From positions 62,001 to 126,000 of the forward strand of contig MEHQ01003705.1 of NCBI GenBank assembly GCA_008828725.1: 64,000 nucleotides of DNA. The letters run 5' to 3'. The notes beneath the pieces were generated by a model. It saw only the letters and a list, made by a program, of their open reading frames with translations. It did no database searches and was not told the origin of the DNA. Positions 48,301-60,762 of this stretch are shown piece after piece. This DNA is from Saccharina japonica. Taxonomy: Eukaryota > Sar > Phaeophyceae > Laminariales > Laminariaceae. The stretch's first letter is position 1. Every line of letters begins with the position of its first letter. The translations under genes were made by a program, and so were the position numbers.

Positions 48301-50427
48301 AATGTCCTAGCTCTGCTGCGGCGGACATGGCATGAGCCCGAGCGTTTTTGGTTTCGAAACGCGAGGCAGTGCATAGCAGCAATACATCGACAGCGTCGGG
48401 CACTGTCATGCACTACTGTTTTGTATACCAGGTACCAGTACAACATTGGAACTCGCTTTGGTAAATATTTGTATCTATCGTCAACTGTGCACGCTGGTGA
48501 AAGGCAGAAAAAAAAACAGTTTTTTTCGAACAAAAATGTTTGGGAGATTTTCGGTCGGATGGAAAGGCTCTCCGGCTTTCACATCAAGTACTGTCTTACA
48601 TTGGACCTCTGGCTTCACCCAGCTAGAAAGTAAGGCATGCCCTGCACTTAGGCACCCGCGCACATCGGCAACTCCCCTCGCTCGCGATTCTACCTGGCTG
48701 CCCCTTTGATGCCCAAGTCTCTCCAGGAGCCTGCAATGGTTGATGCCACGCCGTCCTCCACCATAGACGCCATTGTACTGCGTGACCAGTGACTTGAAGG
48801 TACCCCCATTGAACTACTCTTGGACCGAAGGTCTGACAGTGCCGCCTGCCGAACCGCGCCCTGGTTGGTCGGAGCATGATTGGTCGGAACATGGTTGGTA
48901 GGAGCATGATTGGTCGCAGCATGATTGGTCGGAGCACGATTGGTCGGAGCACGATTGGTCGGAGCATGATTGGTCGGAGCATGGTTGGTCGGAGCAGACG
49001 AAGGAGACCGCATGCATGAAGTGGGCATAAGGCATGACGAACTTCCACCCTAGATGCTAGGAGGAATAGATAACATTCAACTTTGATGGATGTTCCGTCA
49101 TACATCTCATTGGCAACAACAACACCAAACAAAACAGTAGCGCAAAATAAATATGATACATACCTGAAGCAGCTTGAAAGGTTCCCATTCATCGGTGACC
49201 CAGTCGCAAGCGAGTACCGCGAGTACGGTGGGCGCGAAGAGATCGGTCCTTCCGGCTCGAACGATGAACATCACAACGGCTAGACGGCCTCTCTATCCAG
49301 GCAAAACACACCACGCACAACCCGTACAACACGCAACATAAAACAGACGGCAGACAAAACAAGACAGACAGCAGACACCACACATCAGGTACCTGGTATA
49401 TGACAGTTAGCGCGGTGCGGTGAACATATCTCGGTAGTGAGTAGTAAGCATGATATCATAGGTGTTGAAAGTGGAATTGTATGGCGTGCTGGATGCGATA
49501 AAATACCACACCGGACACGCGATACGCCTTACCGGTATGTTGTACGCCCAAAATATACCTCGCACACCGAGCGGAGTATAAACAAGAACACACCAGGTAC
49601 AATACAGATACCAGGTATGGTGGCATACCAGATGCATTTTTCATCGGGAAGTATGTACTACGAGTATACCTGGTACTGTTGTATACACGTTATACAGTAC
49701 TCGGTCCAAAATATGAGTTTCGACCAAATTTTCGATCTCACAGCTGATGTGTTTTTTTGTTTTTTACAAATACTCGGCCCAGAGTACTCATGGTGAACGA
49801 GGAGATACATGTACACGTATAACACCAGACACCTTGAGCGAACTGTTTACGTGAATTCGAAGCGCAAATCTGGTGGTGCTGTGATGTGCTCTGAAGCAAT
49901 AAAAGCGCCCACCTTCGTGAGCGATTGCAGGGGTTGGATCGAGAGCAGCCGTCGCACTGATTTGTCGAAGACATCACGCCATCCCGAAGCATCCCGTAGG
50001 TGCAGAACCTTCGCCAGGAAGATCACGTACAGCTCCAGCAGTTCATTGTGCACCTATCAAAATATAAATAGAACATTAAACAATAGGCAAAAGCTGTCGA
50101 AAGCCGAGGAAAACACACCTAGTGTCCAATTGTAAGTATGTACCTGGTATGACATTGCAGAAACACATACCAGGGTACCTGGCGTAATATAACGGGTACG
50201 TACAAGGTACCAGGTATATATGTATATATCTGTGAAGCAGTCCTGCTGATGACGCCATGTGTGAAGGAGCACCCTCTCGGGGACGAAGGGATGTCAGTGC
50301 CGTTATTCATTCAGCCAGTGCAGGTCACAGCAGAGAACAAAGCAGGGAACGAAGCAGTGACCCCACTGGAATGCTCCAACAGACTTACCTGAGCATCCCC
50401 ATATCCCCATGTGCGACAATCGTCCTC
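42375..50427 (-). CDS. Unrecognised multi-exon gene with acidic low-complexity region
   Basis: I do not recognise this protein. Exons that join in phase: 50,389-50,427; 49,913-50,053; 49,164-49,292; 48,694-49,049; 47,957-48,070; one starting 47,654 (end undecided, open to about 47,084); 45,800-46,021; 43,687-45,033; possibly 42,375-42,866. The first exons are helix-like (WGYGDAQ|VHNELLELYVIFLAKV, then AVVMFIVRAGRTDLFAPTVL). The fourth starts with nine APTNH/APTNR pentapeptides and ends SWRDLGIKGAA. The exon at 47,654 begins LESFVEALVVWGREQLAA. The one at 45,800 has a basic QKKRRKLVRFG tract. The 449-codon exon is mostly Glu/Asp/Lys-rich (EEEEEEGEEEQEED) with a basic KRRNKKRK signal, so a nuclear protein is plausible. 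The last exon holds a duplicated ~30-residue acidic unit. The true 5' end lies upstream of 50,427, and more than one gene is possible after the fifth intron. Confidence 0.55.
42835..43080. repeat. Direct duplication of ~95 bp
   Basis: AGTAAACACCGGTGTCGAG followed by TCGAGCA(T/C)CCAG(A/G)CAGAAAC is present at about 42,893-42,950 and 43,008-43,070 with conserved flanks. The first copy abuts the putative acceptor of the last exon of the unrecognised minus-strand gene. Confidence 0.7.
45482..45495. repeat. GA dinucleotide microsatellite
   Basis: A short uninterrupted (GA)n tract within AT/GC-mixed non-coding DNA between exons of the minus-strand gene. Confidence 0.8.
48862..48996 (-). repeat. 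15-bp minisatellite, nine units
   Basis: Nine units of GGAGCATGATTGGTC (plus-strand sense) with scattered substitutions. In the minus-strand gene it encodes APTNH/APTNR repeats in the frame that continues into the next conserved coding segment. All three minus frames are open because the unit is 15 bp and stop-free. Confidence 0.9.
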
Positions 50428-51135
50428 CTGTCAGAAGCGTGACGTCACGTCTTCTACAATACGAATCCTAAGCGTCCATAGCTTCCTATTATATATACTG
50501 CTGTACCTCGCATTTACCGCATAGCGACGTGTAAACACGTACGTATGCCGTATGGCGCTCCAATACATACACTGGTACTGGTAGCCCCTTAGGTTAAGCT
50601 GTAATAACTAATTGGTAGGTGCCGCTGGCCGACTAACTAACTGGCTTCAGTCGGTAAGTCGGCAAGCGAATCCAGCTGATGGCCAGTCGACATGCCGACT
50701 GAAGCGAGCCAAACCAGTCATCGCCGGACGAGGGGGGCCCGCTCAGAAAATGAAAAAATGTATCCTGCATTCAGCCATCCTTCATGTAATACAAGTAGAA
50801 CCCAATACCTGGTACATCAGAGAGTCGGCAAGGAAATTACGAACTATCCGTCCGACTAATAACTCTTAATAGTTGTGCCGCCTCACAGCTCTACCTTCGG
50901 AACTGAGAGGGGGGAAAAGTCCGAAAACAGTGACGATTCCAACATATCGGTACCTCGTAAGCCATGCGAAAGCAACCCAGAGTGTGCTGGGTTGCGGTAT
51001 GAGTCCGATTTACAACGGAAGGGGAGATGCTCGACACTACTTGTTGCGTTGTTGCACGCCGCACTTTGCGTGTTCTAGTCCGCATATTATGAGCTGCACA
51101 TCTTGGGGATATATCATTACTATGAAACGATGGTA

Positions 51136-51165
51136 GTCTGTCTGTCTGTCTGTCTGTCTGTCCAT
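51136..51165. repeat. GTCT tetranucleotide microsatellite
   Basis: About six GTCT units in a row, just left of the ~174-bp repeat cluster. Confidence 0.85.
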
Positions 51166-51229
51166 CTTTCTTGTCTTTCTGTCAACAAGGTAACGCGATC
51201 CAGAGCGCTTTAACCCCGCCTTGCCCCAT

Positions 51230-52400
51230 GGGCAGAGAGGCCGCCTCGCACGGTGTGAAAATCCCAGCCCCACAGGTACATCGCTGATTCTCTAGGATTC
51301 TTGGAGCCACCTCCACCCGGGGAGGATAACATCCCATCCCCGGATCATAAATCCTTCCATACATCTGCAACTCCAACACATGGGGAAGAAAACGGCGACC
51401 CTCCGGGTAGATACCGCCGCGCATGGTGTGGAAACCCCAACCCCACTGGCTGATTGCTGATTGGCTGTGGTTCGTGGAGTCAGCGCCTCTCTGGGGGGAA
51501 AATTTCCCATCCCCGGATCAGAAACCCTTCTGTACATCTACAACTCCAACATACCGGGGACGAAAACGGCGATATCCCAGGAAGATACCGCTCGACACGG
51601 TGTGGAAACCCCAATCCCTCTTGTGGTGGAATTGGAGCTTAAAAGGGTCAATTCCACGTTGATCCGTGCTACATAACGTTTTATCCACGTTTCTACCACG
51701 TTGGCGTCGACGGCAGAACACGGTGCTTTCAGCAGGCGAGGTCGCTGGTTCGATCCTCGCCATCATTCCCCCGAAAAGGAATTTTCCAAGACCAAGAATC
51801 TGTAAAATATCCCACTAAAAATAAGACAATAACGATGGGAGCAATGGGTTGCGTATACTGACTCCAATATCGAGAAATCGGGAGGAAATTTGGAATCATA
51901 ATCTCATTGGTGTTCCTGGCATAATCTGCGAGACATATGCCAGGTTTAGTGTAGGGGAGTGTGGTGGAATTGGGGTTTAGAAGGGTCAATTCCACTTGAT
52001 CCGTGTTACGTAAAATTTTAGTCCACGTTTCTACTACACTCTGGCTCATTGATGATTGGTTGGGCTTTGTGGAGCCAGCGACACCCGGGGAGAATAATTT
52101 ACCATCCCTGGATCATAAATCCTTCCATGCATGTACAGCTTCGACACACCGAGGACGAAACCGGCGAGACTCCGGGTCGATACCGCCCCGCACGGTGTGG
52201 AAACCCCAACCCCACTGGCTGATTGCTGACTGGCTGGGATTGGTGGAACCAGCGCCACCTGGAGAGGATACTGTCCCACCCCCGGATCATAAATCCTGCC
52301 AAACAACTTCAACTCCAACTCATCGGGGACGAAAACGGCGATCTCCCGGGACGGTGTCGCCCCGCACGGTGCGGAAACCTCAAACCCACTTGTGGAGATA
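51230..52400. repeat. Cluster of ~174-bp tandem repeats interrupted by a duplicated element
   Basis: The landmark GTGTGGAAACCCCAACCCC recurs at about 51,253, 51,427, 51,600, 52,195 and 52,370, spacing 173-175 bp, with shared ATCCCCGGATCATAAATCC and GGGGACGAAAACGGCGA in each unit. Two blocks (51,253-51,610 and 52,030-52,390) are separated by about 420 bp that contains two direct copies of GGTCAATTCCAC(G)TTGATCC plus CCACGTTTCTAC (51,605-51,700 and 51,962-52,040). Both strands have extended frames across the units, but no protein is recognised. Confidence 0.8.
51716..51775 (+). repeat. tRNA 3'-half-like fragment
   Basis: GCAGGCGAGGTCGCTGGTTC followed by GATCCTCGCC resembles a tRNA variable-loop and T-arm. 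No 5' half with matching acceptor stem is seen. It lies inside the segment separating the two 174-bp repeat blocks. Confidence 0.35.
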
Positions 52401-53104
52401 CTGGGTTCGTCTAGCTTTTAGTATACATAATTCAGTTTCATTGGAGTTTAGTATGATATCGAGGGTTTCAATGTAAGACAGTAGAATGTCTATCAGGGGA
52501 AGAATTCGGAGAATTGTAAAGGAACGGTGTTATCAAAGGCAGTTGAGTGCGTATTATTGGAGAATCGTAGATGAGCTGCTGAAGGACAGTTGAGTACGTT
52601 CTACGAGGAGATGAGAGATTGCAGAAGCATATTACAGGTCAGTTGAGAGTATTACAGGTCAGTTGAGAGCGTTTGAAATCAGTTGAGAGAATAAGTACAG
52701 TAACGAACCAATCATCAGCAGAGAGTAAGATGATCAACGGAAGCAGAAGAAAGAGTTGAAGATAGGGTACCTGGAGAGGTGATAGCTTATTAGTATAGGA
52801 TGTCTTGAAAATAGCCTTGAAAGATAAGCAACGCTCCCGTTGAGAAGAACGGCACGCAAGTCTCTGACCACGTGGGTCTAGGAAGAGTGAAATAGGAGCA
52901 GTTGGAGACAGCTAGACGAGCGAGGGTGCCCCGCCCCACCCCCTCTCGTTCAGTACTCGTTTTCCCAGCCTTCATCTGCAACCGAGAAGATAATCAAAGA
53001 CTTATAAACTATCCTTGAATTGAGCTACTGCTGTATTGATACGTCGAACCAATCAGCACATAGCATCTGCTGCTGCTGTGTGAGTAAAGAAAGAGAGCTA
53101 CAAC

Positions 53105-53295
53105 CCGCTTTCCCAAGACACTGGCTGATTGCCTGATTGGCTAGGGTTCGTGGAGCCAGCGCCATTCAGGGAGGATATGGTCCCATCCCCGGATCGTAGA
53201 TACTTCCATGTATCTACAACTCTAACAACCGGGGATGAAAACGGTGCCCCCCCGGGTCGATACCGCTTCGTACGGCATGGAAACCCCAACCTCGG
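53105..53295. repeat. Isolated copy of the ~174-bp repeat
   Basis: Contains GACTGGCTGATT-like, CCATCCCCGGATCGTAGATA and CATGGAAACCCCAACC in the same order as the cluster at 51,230-52,400, about 700 bp away from its nearest relative. Confidence 0.75.
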
Positions 53296-54370
53296 GTACA
53301 GCATTGTTGGCTGGGGTTTATCAAGGTACTCCTACCCTGGGCAGGTTAGGTACTGGATAACAATTGTGCGGTATGGGGTTAACTTAACCCTGCCTACTAC
53401 CGGAACCAGGTTGAGACGAGACGCGCTCAGTCACCCCCAAAATGATGATTTTAAGATATTTTATCATTGCCGCTGGTCTCCTGATCAGAGAGAATTCTGG
53501 GAAGCGGGGGAGCAAATCATATTTGCTCGGCGTGTTTCTATCAGAAACACGCCACCTTAACAATAGAGGGGAAACGGGGATACCATGAATACCATGACAC
53601 AAGCCCACCCTGAAGGGCAGTACATGTAGATGCATAGAAATCACGAGGGTACAAAATCCATCCACAAAAATCTGAGAAATAGACCGAAGATACTGCTGTG
53701 CTTCACAACCCTCTCCCACACCTCTATAACTTGCAAGGCGGAAGCCTGGAAAACCACGACAGGTTTGTGAAGCCGGCGGTTCCCACTCACCGGGGGCAAG
53801 CAAGTTAATAATCTACTAACACTCTGACCTCAAATATAAGGACCGTTTGTATATTAACATGTAATTGATTTGGTGATATGTCGGGTCAGAGTGGTACTGC
53901 GTAATAGACCTTTTATTAATTGTGGATTACGGTAGTTGTATATTCAACATGAATCACCATCTACGATCTTCGCTTGGGGCAGCCTAATGAGCATATATAT
54001 ACTCACGTGCAGTAGGCACGGCAGGCGCAGTAGGCACATAACTTATAGCAGTAGGTGCAGCAGTATTTATAGGTAACTTTTAGGTGCAGTCGGTACTTAC
54101 TCGTATATGTTCAGCAGTAGGCACAGCAGTAGTAGATGCAGAAGGTACGTACTTCGTATCATATCACATGTACATCAGGTATACACGTACATACGGGCCC
54201 GTTGCCACTATTAATATATGCAACAGAAACTCAAAGCTGGCGCCACCGGCGGAGCCGTGACCGTATCGCTGTATTATTTAAATTTTGAAAAAACGAAAAC
54301 TTGGTGATCGTGCAGATCATGTTTTCTTACTGGAGCTCTACGAGTATATATCGTGATTTTGAATTTTGAC
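53296..54370. other. Non-coding or unrecognised stretch
   Basis: A minus frame at 53,384-53,803 (139 codons) is open but has no known motif and no bounded splice sites. The 54,000-54,160 part is rich in GCAGTAGGCACAGCAG-like imperfect repeats. Confidence 0.35.
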
Positions 54371-54542
54371 TCACTCGTCGAGTTCTAACCCCAACCTCTC
54401 ATACATGAGTAAGCTCCGGCGGGCGCGAATATACTTAGAGTGGTGCGAGCTGTTCAAGCCTACATGCTGTTCCGAGCGCGAATCAGCAATTGCGGGTGTC
54501 TTGCATCCTCCGTCCTCCCATGAAGTAACCCCTTGCGCTAAT
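54371..54542 (-). CDS. Exon-like segment, unrecognised
   Basis: After an acceptor-like GACTGCAG the frame reads LAQGVTSWEDGGCKTPAIAD and ends at a TGA (54,371-54,373). It could be a terminal exon or, with a GTTGGG donor after MYER, an internal one. It has the same strand as the unrecognised gene to its left, but no phase-consistent join was found across the intervening repeats. Confidence 0.25.
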
Positions 54543-55453
54543 CTGCAGTCACACATGCCGGATAGATGTTCACGTGCGCGCCGAAAAAGTCTTGGGGGCT
54601 CTTATGATATCATATGTACCATGTACAGCACAACATCTCGTAGGGCATTTCTCTCTCTCTCTCCGCCCCCAACCCCCTCCCCTTTCTCTCTTCGTAGCGG
54701 CTGTCTATTGTGAGATGCGCATTGTGTGCCTGTTGCACTGATGTGCATTGCACTGCTCTGGACTGCACAGGAGCTGGGGCTTCTGGCAACTCGCTCTGTG
54801 CGCTTGCTCCACTACGATTTCATATGTACCTGGCTGGTACCAAGCTGGTACTGGTATATATGTGTTGATCGCCATGGATGGGCTTTCGGAGAGGGTACGT
54901 GAGCAAGTATGTACCAAGTTGGATGCACTCACTGGGCAATACTGACTGGTGCAGTGCACATTGCGTGGCAAAGTAGTGCTGGCAACTGCTGCTGCTGCCC
55001 CTCCGTTATATTTCGAGTTCGTTTGCGCTGATCCCATCATCAGAGACATGTACTCGTAATGACAACACCAACACCAGCGTTACAATGCAGCCAAACCACC
55101 AAACAATACCTTGGATCCTTGAGGCCGCCTGCAGTAGAAGGAACCTTCCCGTCCCGGCCAGGAGAATGTGGCAGCCCTGTTCATACCGCAAGCACTCGTA
55201 CGTCCTGTGGCGCGCTCGCGTGTGTCGTCCCCCAGCGCGTTCGAAAAACAAAAGTTCTGGAACCAGCATGCCAGATGGAATGAGGAAAGGTCGCGTCGCG
55301 GCGGTGTCGGTAGCGTTTTTTTTAACGGTTTCATAACACCTTGGGATGGCGTTTCAATAACATTTCCGCCGAGATTGCCTCGTCGCTTGCTCCAACTTAC
55401 TGCCCTCGCTTCGGAAGCTACGTAGCCTTGGCTCTTGGCTAGCGGGAGACACC

Positions 55454-55948
55454 ATGAGGGTAATGATAGCGAACGGCGAGGAAAAGGGGGAAGATCCCCC
55501 TTTCGCAGCGGGTGCGCCCCCGTCCGACCCTCCAGGAGTAGAAAACGGGGCTGCTTTGGCACCCTCCCAGGCCGCACCGAACATCTCTCCCCGCAGCGAA
55601 AACGTACCAATATTACCTATGTTGCCTGCAAGTACTCAAGAACGGCACCCGTCCGCTGCGACGGCTTCAGCGAGGCCAGCCCCAGCGGGAACTACTACGG
55701 AGACACAGCGGGGGAGGACGAATGGTAAGCAACGGGCCCCCATTCTAGCGGCCAGGCCAGGTGTTTCTGGGGCAGAATCGTCGAGTGATGATGTGGGCTT
55801 CTTGGGTGGGGATGGGAAAGAAGGGCGTGACGTGGATGGGCAGTGCGGGGGTACCCCGATTGCGGAAGGCGAGCAGCACGCAGCTCGGCTTGGGGCGGCA
55901 GGCGCAGGTGTCTCTCAAGGTGTCTCTCAAGAGTTTAGCCCCACGTGA
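55454..55948 (+). CDS. Hypothetical Ala/Pro/Gly-rich frame
   Basis: ATG at 55,454 opens a 164-residue frame with GEEKGEDPPFAAGAPPSDPP, then APSQAAPNISPRSEN and SSSDDVGFLGGDGKEGRDV, ending at TGA 55,946-55,948. The composition is that of a disordered protein, and the opposite strand is also open, so coding status is uncertain. A GTAAGC donor occurs at about 55,726. It could be a first exon of a plus-strand gene, but no downstream partner was proved. Confidence 0.3.
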   Translation: MRVMIANGEEKGEDPPFAAGAPPSDPPGVENGAALAPSQAAPNISPRSENVPILPMLPASTQERHPSAATASARPAPAGTTTETQRGRTNGKQRAPILAARPGVSGAESSSDDVGFLGGDGKEGRDVDGQCGGTPIAEGEQHAARLGAAGAGVSQGVSQEFSPT

Positions 55949-56984
55949 GTTTGTATTTCGAATGCGAGGCTTGAAACATGGCGGACCCAGCTGGGTGGGA
56001 CAAAATCGCGGCGTGCTTTCGACCTTCAATGTGGCTGGTACGAGTTCGGTAGCTCGTACATACCTTAGTGTAAATACACTACAACTACTACTACTGCTGT
56101 ACGTAATTATAACAGCAGCCCAGGAGTGGTAGCAGCAGCAGCAGTAGTAGTAGCAGCAGTATTGACAACAGCAGTAAAGTCGTACTTAAGTAAAACAGCA
56201 GTTCAACGAGTACAAGAAATATTTGACTGCTTCGAGTAGAACTGACTTCTTGTACGTCGTACATATCGTACATACGTACTGATACCACACGGTACACGGG
56301 GTACACGGTGGTATACTTGTATACCCGGTATTCACCGCTGTTTGCTGTTTGCTGTGTATGCAGTATGTGTCCGGTCCATCATTCTGATTCTTCCACGGGC
56401 GCGTGTTGAATGTTGAATGCTTTTTCCCAGTTACCGCTACGACGTACGTATCCTAGCCCGGATTGAGGTACGAGTGAGCAGGTACCAGGTTTATACCTTA
56501 CCAGGTACGGGTAGAAGTCTAACCACAGGTACGAATGCATGCGAGTACGAGTACATATATGGTACTGCTGTAGTGACAGCAAGAAGAGTGTATGATAAGA
56601 AGTACCAGGTACCAGGTACCAGGTCGGATATGTACATATGATGTCATAGCATACATATCGATATGATATCATCTGATAAGTATGACGAATCGATGTTGTC
56701 TCCGTCGCCACCCAGTCCTGTTGTACCTGGTACTCGTGGTGATGTGAGCAGTCCTGTTGTCCTGTTGTTGTCTTCTTTGTACGCAACCATCGCCAGGCAT
56801 TATTTGGGGAGAGCATGAGAGCTGTACGAGCAGTTGAATGATAATCGTACCCGACGTTGTATTTTGTAATAGCGTCTGGAACACTCACTCCACCATTAAC
56901 TTGGGCATTGAGACCAAGTGGAGACCGCCATAGTAACATATCTTCGACTCACAAGACTCCCGTACGAGCATAAATACAGTAGTA

Positions 56985-57158
56985 CAGGACACCTACGTAG
57001 TAAGAAGCAGGCAATATGGTCCAGGCTGGATTTCTTATTTGAGAGAGGGTGCTTTCTACACTAATTTCAATATAACCAATTCTGAATTTCTTATTTTACT
57101 CTAAAATCTCAGGCTGGTTTTCTTATTAGCCTGTTTCTTATTATTAATAGGTGTCCTG
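56985..57158. mobile_element. TA-flanked MITE, 174 bp
   Basis: Ends CAGGACACCTA and its reverse complement are flanked by TA (56,983-56,984 and 57,159-57,160). Sub-terminal TAAGAAGCAGGC and TAATAAGAAACAGGC are also inverted. The interior is T-rich with repeated TTTCTTATT. It is non-coding. Confidence 0.85.
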
Positions 57159-57685
57159 TAGAACACACACACTGTACTACAGTACGTACAACAGATGGTT
57201 AATATTGCTGATAAGAGTTGTGCAGTCTGTGTTCGCACTGGTGTATTTGCTGCCTTGTTCAACTCCATACGTAGGATTAGGGTACTACTGCTGTGCTGTG
57301 TGTGTGTTCAGTGTTCAGTGCACCCTTGCCCCCACTGGTGTCTCGGTACGTACGTAATGCATGCTCGCTCACACCCTGCGCGCCATGTTAATATGTCTGC
57401 TGTTCGCCCCGTCTGCAACATAATCATAACACAACAACAGACAGTGTCGGGTTGCCCGCTGGGCCCGTTTGTCTCGCGGGTCGTCTACTTTCGCAGTCAG
57501 GCTTTTGTAATAATTTCAATTTTATCTTCTTGTCTTGAGTAAGAAGTTGCCCGCCCACCGCTGGACAGTTTAGTTTTTGTATTCCGCCGCAGCAGCAGTA
57601 TGACAGCAGTATGACACGACAGCTCAGTTGCCTTGCCGAATGCTGCGTGCCGAAAACCCGTACTGATGTAAATTTCTACTATTAG

Positions 57686-57867
57686 TTAAAGCACGGACAG
57701 CAGAAGCCCACCACCAGGGCCTCGCCCGTACTTCCCTCGTGCCTCGACGAGGGTGAGCTTGCTCGGCGCGAGACGGCCGGCTTCGCCCTGTGCGCACCCC
57801 AGCCCCCATGCCCACGTCGAGATACGGGGCCGAATCGCCCCATATCGGCGCGCCCGCGATTCCCACG
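57686..57867 (-). CDS. Exon-like GC-rich segment, unrecognised
   Basis: Follows an acceptor-like TTGGAGTAG and stays open in more than one frame (for example APIWGDSAPYLDVGMGAG in one, RPRISTWAWGLGCAQGEAGR in another). The choice of frame cannot be made from the sequence. Sharp GC contrast with the flanks is the main support. Confidence 0.2.
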
Positions 57868-58215
57868 CTACTCCAAGTAATATCCATATATACGACATAC
57901 CAGTACTATGCTCGTACACCTTCGGCCTTCCACTGCTCGTGGGTTGCATTCCGTTTTATACTCGTAGATATACAGATAAAGGTGGGGTATCAGTATCATC
58001 GTGCAGTATTCATAGTGCCACAACAGTCGAGCGACGAGTAGACGTGGGGTATTACTCGTGCTGCTGCTGTGTCTTTAGGCACGTACAAACCACATACTTG
58101 TATACCCCAAACCTCAGCAGAAACTTAGCAGGTAGGCCTGGGTAGGCCAATGTAACGTATGTACACTTGGTTAGTGTTTTGACTTTGCTCTCGTGGTCAT
58201 GGTGTCATGGTACTG

Positions 58216-58240
58216 CTGCTGCTGCTGCTGCTGCTGCTGT
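58216..58240. repeat. CTG trinucleotide microsatellite
   Basis: About eight uninterrupted CTG units. Shorter CTG/CAG runs are scattered elsewhere, for example near 24,290 and 28,530. Confidence 0.9.
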
Positions 58241-60760
58241 ATGATATCATAGCGCCGCAAATTGTTTTTGGTTGGGAGCTCAGCCAATGGCGCAGTGGCC
58301 CTCGGCGCCTCAAGAGGCGTTCTTGTCTTTCTCAGTGTTCGGTTGGTTCAGAGCTGAGATGTTGAACCAACGAGCAGTGAGTGGTTGTTGAAATCGATAC
58401 TCGAAACTTTTTTATCTGAGGGTTGCATAACACATCATAACACATCATAACACAATAACACACAATAACACGATGACACATAACACATGTCAGGTATACA
58501 ATGGTGTAAGAAGGTGTAGAGCTGTGGCATAGCTTCGACTAAACGGTTGAAATAGACTTTACACCCTACATACAACACCAACTACCAATACTAATAATAG
58601 TAATATCTCGGAATTAAAATGTCACGGGGAGTTACTGCTGCACAGCGGTAATGTGTATGATACTAAGAACCGTTTTGTCGAAGGCGGGCGAAGTCGTCTA
58701 CTCTATGAGTATATTTGGTTTACTTTCCCTCCAAATTCGGAAATTTCTGCGTAAAACGCGAGAAACGATATTTCCGGCTTTCCCTCAACGAAAACGCGGG
58801 ACAGCTTATTATGGGCTTTTGACACCCTCGTTGTGTATGTGTTGTTGCAGATGTTAACAACGGCTGCCGCGCTCACCCAGAGCAGCTCGACTACTCGGAC
58901 ATCCAGCATAATATGAGTATTGAATAGCAGTGCGATAAGAGAAACCAGCGGTCTGTCATATCATATCATATCATATAATATCATAGTGTCATATTGCAAC
59001 CAGCAGACCGTCAAGGAATTTGAAGTGTGACGTTTTAGGCTAGCTTATGCCCCTGCTATCATAGACGCCGGTGATGCGGCGACAGCGGCGTCTTAACAGA
59101 ACTCGGACAACGTTAGATCCCGAAGGCCAAGGCCTGAGACGATGAAGCGTGCGGCCATCATATGGGGGGCAGACGCGCCCGATTCTCCAGCAGGAGTGTG
59201 GCTGTTGTCGTCGTGGACGTCGTGGCGTCAGGAGCAGTCGACCGTAGCTAGGCTTCGGCGGCACTTGCGCCTACCCTCGAGCCGAGACGCTGGCAGTGAT
59301 TTGCAGTACGATGGCGCCGGTGACCTCCCTAAGCGTGCCTGCTTGAGGCTGTTCTATCGGGTGGATAACTAGTGTTCAATGTGCGCTATGCCAGCATTGT
59401 AGGAGAAGCGCGCACACCTCCTCCCAGTGATGGTGTGAATGGTGCAATGGTGTCATGGCCGTACGCTTCATCTCAGCCTTGAGGTGTTGAGTTTATTTTA
59501 GGTGTCCCGCTCGTGTCACCACTCAGCTGTGTTTACGTAGTGGTTCGTGGTTAGTGTTTAGTTACAGTAGTATTGTTTAGTAGTTAGTGGTTACGTCAAC
59601 ACGTGTTTCAAAAGAAAAGGGCTTGGTAGTCCTCCCCAGTTCGCTGCTTGCCGGACTGCTGCACCCGCTCGTGATCCCGGCACAACGCACCGAGTAATGC
59701 TGCGCTAATGCTGCGATAGTGCTGCACTAGTGTGCTAGCGCGTGTGCCAAGTGTCAAGTGGATCGAGCTGCGCCGGGCGAATCCGGCAGCTGCTGTGAAT
59801 AATTTTTCCACCATCAAATATGGTACATCGGACAGGTCACCGATGCCCACTTAATGGTCTGGATATGTCAGGGCAATTCAATTATTCATCTGTACTGGTA
59901 CGATCTATGACCTAGCTCATGCTGCCAAGTGGGGGCCGCATAATCTGCATAATCTAGCGCTTGTTTCCTGGGTTGGATCTGTACTATACAGGTCCTGTCA
60001 GAACATATGGTCAGGGCAGGTCAGGATCTAGATCGTGATCTGCCGGATATGTGAAAAGTTACCTCTTGTACATATGTTGTACGTACTCGTAGAGTCCAGG
60101 TGTCCGTCCCTCCTCTCATTGAGAAAACCCACCCAAACAGTTTACCGTTTTTTGTTTTAATATAATCAGTTCCCGAAGATTGGGATACGGCAATTTGTCA
60201 AACAAGAACAACGACCAGAAGGGTTTGACCCGGAAAATGGAAACGTCGGCGCCTGTGCTTACACCGGAAGCTGCTATTGCTGCTACTGGTATAGCCTATC
60301 GTACAGAGAGCCGTGATTTGACCGGGTTGACACTGAATGCGGCTGAAGCACCATACCTGTCATGCTCTGGACCTACAGCAGATATATAATCTATGCGTAC
60401 GAACCATTTTATCTACAGTAAGCACTACTGCTGTAACATTGTATTCCAGTCGGTTCCTTTTAGCAGTTGGGACACATGTTTTGTTTTGCTTTTTTTTTTC
60501 CCATTTATTATCTGCGCACTTCTGTCCCTCTCCCTCCATAGTCGTAACTCAGACCCGGGGTCACAAAGCAGGCTCTTCTCCCTCCTCCCCACTATGGTTC
60601 GTGCCTTGATTTTTATCGTGCAGAGCAAGTGCAGAGGGTTCATTCAGCATTCCCAACGCCCGTCGATTTTCATCGAATTTTGCTAACTCACGCTCTCGCG
60701 CTTTTTCCGCTAGTCAAGATATTTGTTACGAGAAAAAGTATCTACGAGTACAAGCATGCA
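58241..60760. other. Non-coding or unrecognised stretch upstream of the OTU gene
   Basis: Contains AACACATCAT-type and ATATC-type short tandem repeats (58,425-58,490 and 58,955-58,985). A GC-rich frame with an ATG at 59,142 (76 codons) has no motif. The 5' exons of the OTU gene may be here, but none could be joined. Confidence 0.3.
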
Positions 60761-60762
60761 CT

